Shown here: positions 60,141 through 64,000 of the stretch, piece after piece
How positions within the stretch are numbered: position 1 is the first letter of the stretch
Layout of the letters: each line of letters begins with the position of its first letter
From: Kryptolebias marmoratus
Lineage: Eukaryota; Chordata; Actinopteri; Cyprinodontiformes; Rivulidae
Direction: 5' to 3'
Length of the DNA stretch: 64,000 nucleotides
Assembly (NCBI RefSeq): GCF_001649575.2
Contig: NC_051446.1
Location: 20,066,818 to 20,130,817 of the forward strand
Notes under the pieces: generated by a model
What the model saw: only the letters and a program-made list of their open reading frames with translations
What the model was told of the DNA's origin: nothing
Database searches by the model: none
Made by a program: the position numbers and the translations under genes

Positions 60141-62934
60141 CATTGTCTCGTTTTTTTTCAGCTCCGAATGCTTACATGTGACCTCCGTCTACGTGCATCT
60201 GTGTGCTCCTGAAGTTATCCACAAGATTACGATGACGTCAGGGTCTGTGGCAGTGATAGGAGGAGAGGTGACGGAGGAATGCTCAGAGGGGTTACATCAG
60301 AGGAGGCCGATTAAGGCAGATAACAGAGATTAGGAGGTTTAAGAACGAAAGTCGTGTGAGGCGAAAATAAACACAAGTCAGGAGAGGCAGCGTGAACTAA
60401 ACTGTAAAAGAAGCGTGCTTAAAACCAGACTAAGCCCCGTTTGTTGGCTTTAAAAGCTCTCAGGAGATATGTTAGAGGAGACGACAACGGCAGAAAGACA
60501 CGAGGAGAGAAACGAGAGAGAGGACGAACCGGCCGACAGGAAAGCGAGCAGTCCAGCAGCGCGGCCTCCGAGTGGATCTCACAGCAGAGGTATCGCTTCC
60601 CGTCGCTGCTCTGTTGTCATGGCGATCACTTAGCAGGCTTTCGCCGCCCGTTTTAGTGCTCTTTATTTTAGGCACCACTTGCGTTTGTGGCGAGAGTCGA
60701 GGCCGGAGGAGCGCACTTTGGAGTCCTAGTTTAAGAGGGGAGAAGTTTTCTCCTCTGAAACGCACACAGCTGCCTCCTTCTCCTCCTGCTGCAGGGGGGT
60801 AAATCATCCAACAACACCAGCTAGGGACTTCCCGTTTAAAATAAATTCACATGAACAATAAAGACTGGACAGCATCAGGCAAGAGCCTTTCATTAAACTT
60901 CGAAAAATGTACCAAATTGATAATCTTTGGATTTGAGTCTTTGCAAATCTTACTTTCATGGGCACCATAAATGCTCAGAACTTAGTAACTTTTTATTTGA
61001 CAATAAATGTGTAGGACAACATTCGTGAGGATTATTTTTCAATTTTTTTAAACAATATATTACAAAGAAATGTCAAGCAGTAAGTCCCAGGAATGAGACG
61101 GATCCAAGAGTCAGACTCTGTCTAACCTAAGACTGTCAGAGAGTCTTTCTGAACAAAGACACAGAAAATGCCACCAGCCTCATCGTAACGGGAAGGCCGC
61201 ATCACTTAGACAGCAGCATGACTTCACGTCAAACTGTGAACAGACAGGAGCTGCACACAACAGTTCTCTTACCTCTTAATAATACATCTTATTTCACCAT
61301 GACACCAGCTAGTCTCCAACAGCCCGGTCAGACACTGCCTGAACAGCTAAGAGTCTTAGCTCTTCTTTTGGGGATTTTTACTTGTTTAAAAAAAAAAAAA
61401 TCAATGTGTGCTCATGCAAGAGGTGAGGTAGACCAATATGGACTAAAAACATGTATCATATCTATCACTGATTCAGGTATTTACTATAAAAGTGCAATAA
61501 AATGGTCTAAACAGACAGGGTGAGAGAGCAGATTAGTTCCAGCACCTCAAGCAAACCCATTCTGATCCTAACAATGTGATTTTCAAAGTAATACGAAAAA
61601 GATCTACTGAGGCCCTCGCTTCGACTCGCAAAAAGAAGCCACAAGTGCTCCAATACGAGCGGCGCAAACTCCAATCTAACAGTTATAGACAGGAGTGGGT
61701 GTGCAGGTGAGGGAAGCGGTGGGGGAGAAGAGCTGTTGGCAGGCAGCATCAAACCCTCAGGCACAAGTTACATTGGCGGAACTCCGTGAATCATCCACCG
61801 GGTTTCTGTGTGTCTCTTTGACCTTTCAGTCTCTTACTCTTTAAATCTCTCCGCTGCAGACTCTCCCCCCCCTCCGTTACAATTCACAGCATCGTCTGCT
61901 GCGTCGCTGGGTTTTTCTCTCCCTGCGCGATAGCATCTTCTGACAGCTCCTCGTTTCTGCCGACGTATTTGTTTGCCCGCTGTGTATCTGAGTCCTTTAT
62001 CTCGCTTTTCACGTGAATTTCCTCCCCGACCCCGGCTATCATCCCTCCGCTGTCTTTCCGGCGATCTCCGCCCTTCCTCTCGCTGTCATTCCTTCACCTC
62101 AACTGTCACTCCTTCACCTCCCTTCCCATCATTTTCCCTCCCTTCTCTGCCACTCTGTCTTTCCATAATCTCAGTTGTGTGTGTGTGTGTGTCCTCCTTT
62201 GTGACAGACTGACTTCCACTCTGCTGATTTTGATGCGGAGAAGATGATGTATTCAGGCAGGGGAAGGATGGAGGTGACAGGCAACACTCCCCTCGCGGTA
62301 AACTGACAGCATGTATATCAAACCAGTCTCAACCAGAATCACTGGGTCTGTCAGCTTCACAATACCACCACATGCATGTCTGATAAGTGATGCATTCATG
62401 ACACCCTTATCAGCACCTTTCGCTCTCCGCTGCGCTACTTGACAGCCCGCCTGCGGTTTGTGCGTTGAAAATAGTCTGTAATTATGTAGAATTTCATGCG
62501 TTTAAGATGTGTTACTTGCAGGAAATTAAAGCACTATCTCATTAAAGCGGGGGGAAAAAATAGCTCCGGAGTGATGGCTGCGCAGCTGATTACACGCAGG
62601 TCAGAAATATCCATCCGTGTAGGTCCAGGTAGGATGACAGACTTTTAAACACCGATGTTTTAAAAAGCAGGCCTGAATGCATGTGGGGCTTTAGTAATTT
62701 ATTAAGTTTTTGGGTGAATTAAGTTCAATCCGAAGGTTTTCGGGCACTAAAGTCGTACCTTGATGGAACAGAACTAATCTTGCATTGCTGTTAAAATTAA
62801 TTTGGCTAATGTAGTTAACTTTTTACGAATAACTGCAGTTCGTAATGCCAACCAGCAGGTGGTGCAGACAACAAAAAACGGTAAATGGAAACTGTGACAC
62901 TTCAGATGAACTTAGTAAAACATTTATTAAATCA

Positions 62935-63135
62935 GCATCCCTTGAAGGAATGCATATCACCCGCCCACCCACCGCCTTTAGGCCTACAATCATCTCATGG
63001 GGAGAAATGGCGGCGTTGTAGCTGTTTTGGGAACGTTATGTGATATCTGTTGTTTTGTGAATGACTCTCAGCTACTACCACAACACATTTTAGCTCAACA
63101 TCTGTAAAACTGACTTATCAGGCATTAAAGATGCC
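62935..63135 (+). repeat. interspersed repeat family A, 5' part, forward
   Basis: Begins 'ccttgaaggaatgcatatca', runs to 'gctcaacatctgtaaaactg' and stops. Confidence 0.68.
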
Positions 63136-64000
63136 TATGAGCTTTAACTAACTACTATAATTTTGGCTCAAAGTCATTTTTATAAAGAAATACTTTAAAC
63201 ACAGTTGATTCATTGCGCATCCAGTTTTAGGACCTAATTTACAATTTTCACATTTGACAGTCGGATGCTACAATAATGAAAAAACAAACAAACTAGACAT
63301 TAGATATTCATATTTAAAACTGACCAAATATAAGCAAAAATCTCTGCTGTTATACGTTTCTAAATTTGCGGTCCTCCCTGTAAAACCTAAATATTACAAC
63401 TCAGCATTGGACTCACTGAATCGGATAAACTTGGTGTTCCAATATTCTCTTTTCCTGTTAATCTATTTAATGTTTCACAGACTGGATTAGACATTTTTGA
63501 TTTAAAAGCACTGAAATTTCCTGTTGCTGTCAAAAAAGTGGTATTTATTCTCTGAGGGAAGCTACATTTTGATGTGAAGAGCTGTACGCCTTCAAGGAAA
63601 TTGACAAGATACTTGTTTTAATGGCTCTTGAAATATATATGTGTATATATTGTTAGCATGAGCTATAAATCTACAGGCCATCTACTGCCCAGAACACAAC
63701 CTATATAGTCTTGTTTTATAACACTGACTTCAAGCAGCCGTCTATCCATCATCAGTTACCTCTTCAGTGAATCATTACTGCCTGCTGCTTTTAATGGCTG
63801 TAGATGTTTAGGGTTCAGCTAATTAATCTCTTTATATAATGCATCACATTCTGTTGGAGCGTCACATAAAGTGGAGAACCGAGAGAACCACTCGGAAGCC
63901 ACCTTCCCTGTGAGAGATAATTCTGCACCATTAAGCAATCAGCAGACTTCTCGCTCATCGTCACCTTCAGCTTAACTCCTCGAAACTGTTAACAGTTCCA

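Overview
This is a stretch of a vertebrate nuclear genome, almost certainly a ray-finned (teleost, probably percomorph) fish. The genes have many short exons with GT-AG introns. The encoded proteins align closely, from memory, with human FAM53B, HPDL, ZRANB1 and CTBP2. The introns carry fish-type DNA transposon remnants (Tc1/mariner, hAT) and one very abundant unclassified interspersed repeat. There are two assembly gaps (4129-4160 and 40418-40636). I see no bacterial-style operons, CRISPR arrays, rRNA or convincing tRNA.

Layout: (1) 1-5001, minus strand: the 5' half of fam53b (simplet), with three coding exons giving residues 1-299; the 3' exon(s) lie off the left edge. (2) About 5-16.4 kb: no protein gene recognised; upstream region of fam53b with several repeat copies and two transposon remnants. 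(3) 16373-19018, minus strand: a complete five-exon hpdl gene (444 aa) with all three predicted iron ligands. (4) 20507-37326, plus strand: complete zranb1 (TRABID), nine coding exons and 708 aa, with a 5' non-coding exon ending at 20506. (5) 41631-57831, minus strand: eight coding exons of ctbp2, from about residue 20 to the stop. The first coding exon and any RIBEYE-specific exon lie beyond the right edge. zranb1 and ctbp2 converge tail to tail. 57.8-64 kb is ctbp2 5' intron with a CpG-rich patch and possible conserved non-coding sequence.

The order fam53b - zranb1 - ctbp2 matches human 10q26 as I remember it, but hpdl sits where I would expect other genes (ABRAXAS2/EEF1AKMT2 in human). FAM53B, ZRANB1 and CTBP2 have each been linked to Wnt/beta-catenin output in published work. 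HPDL is a mitochondrial dioxygenase-family enzyme linked to coenzyme Q headgroup synthesis and looks like an unrelated neighbour.

All splice junctions quoted were read by eye; every phase was checked and is consistent. The zranb1 exons sum to 2127 nt and the hpdl exons to 1335 nt. No new molecular system was found. The most unusual material is in the repeats: a family of at least 13 copies with inverted-repeat-like ends, a Tc1 element nested in a hAT element, an hpdl intron made mostly of a Tc1 remnant, and a 38/42 inverted repeat in a zranb1 intron.
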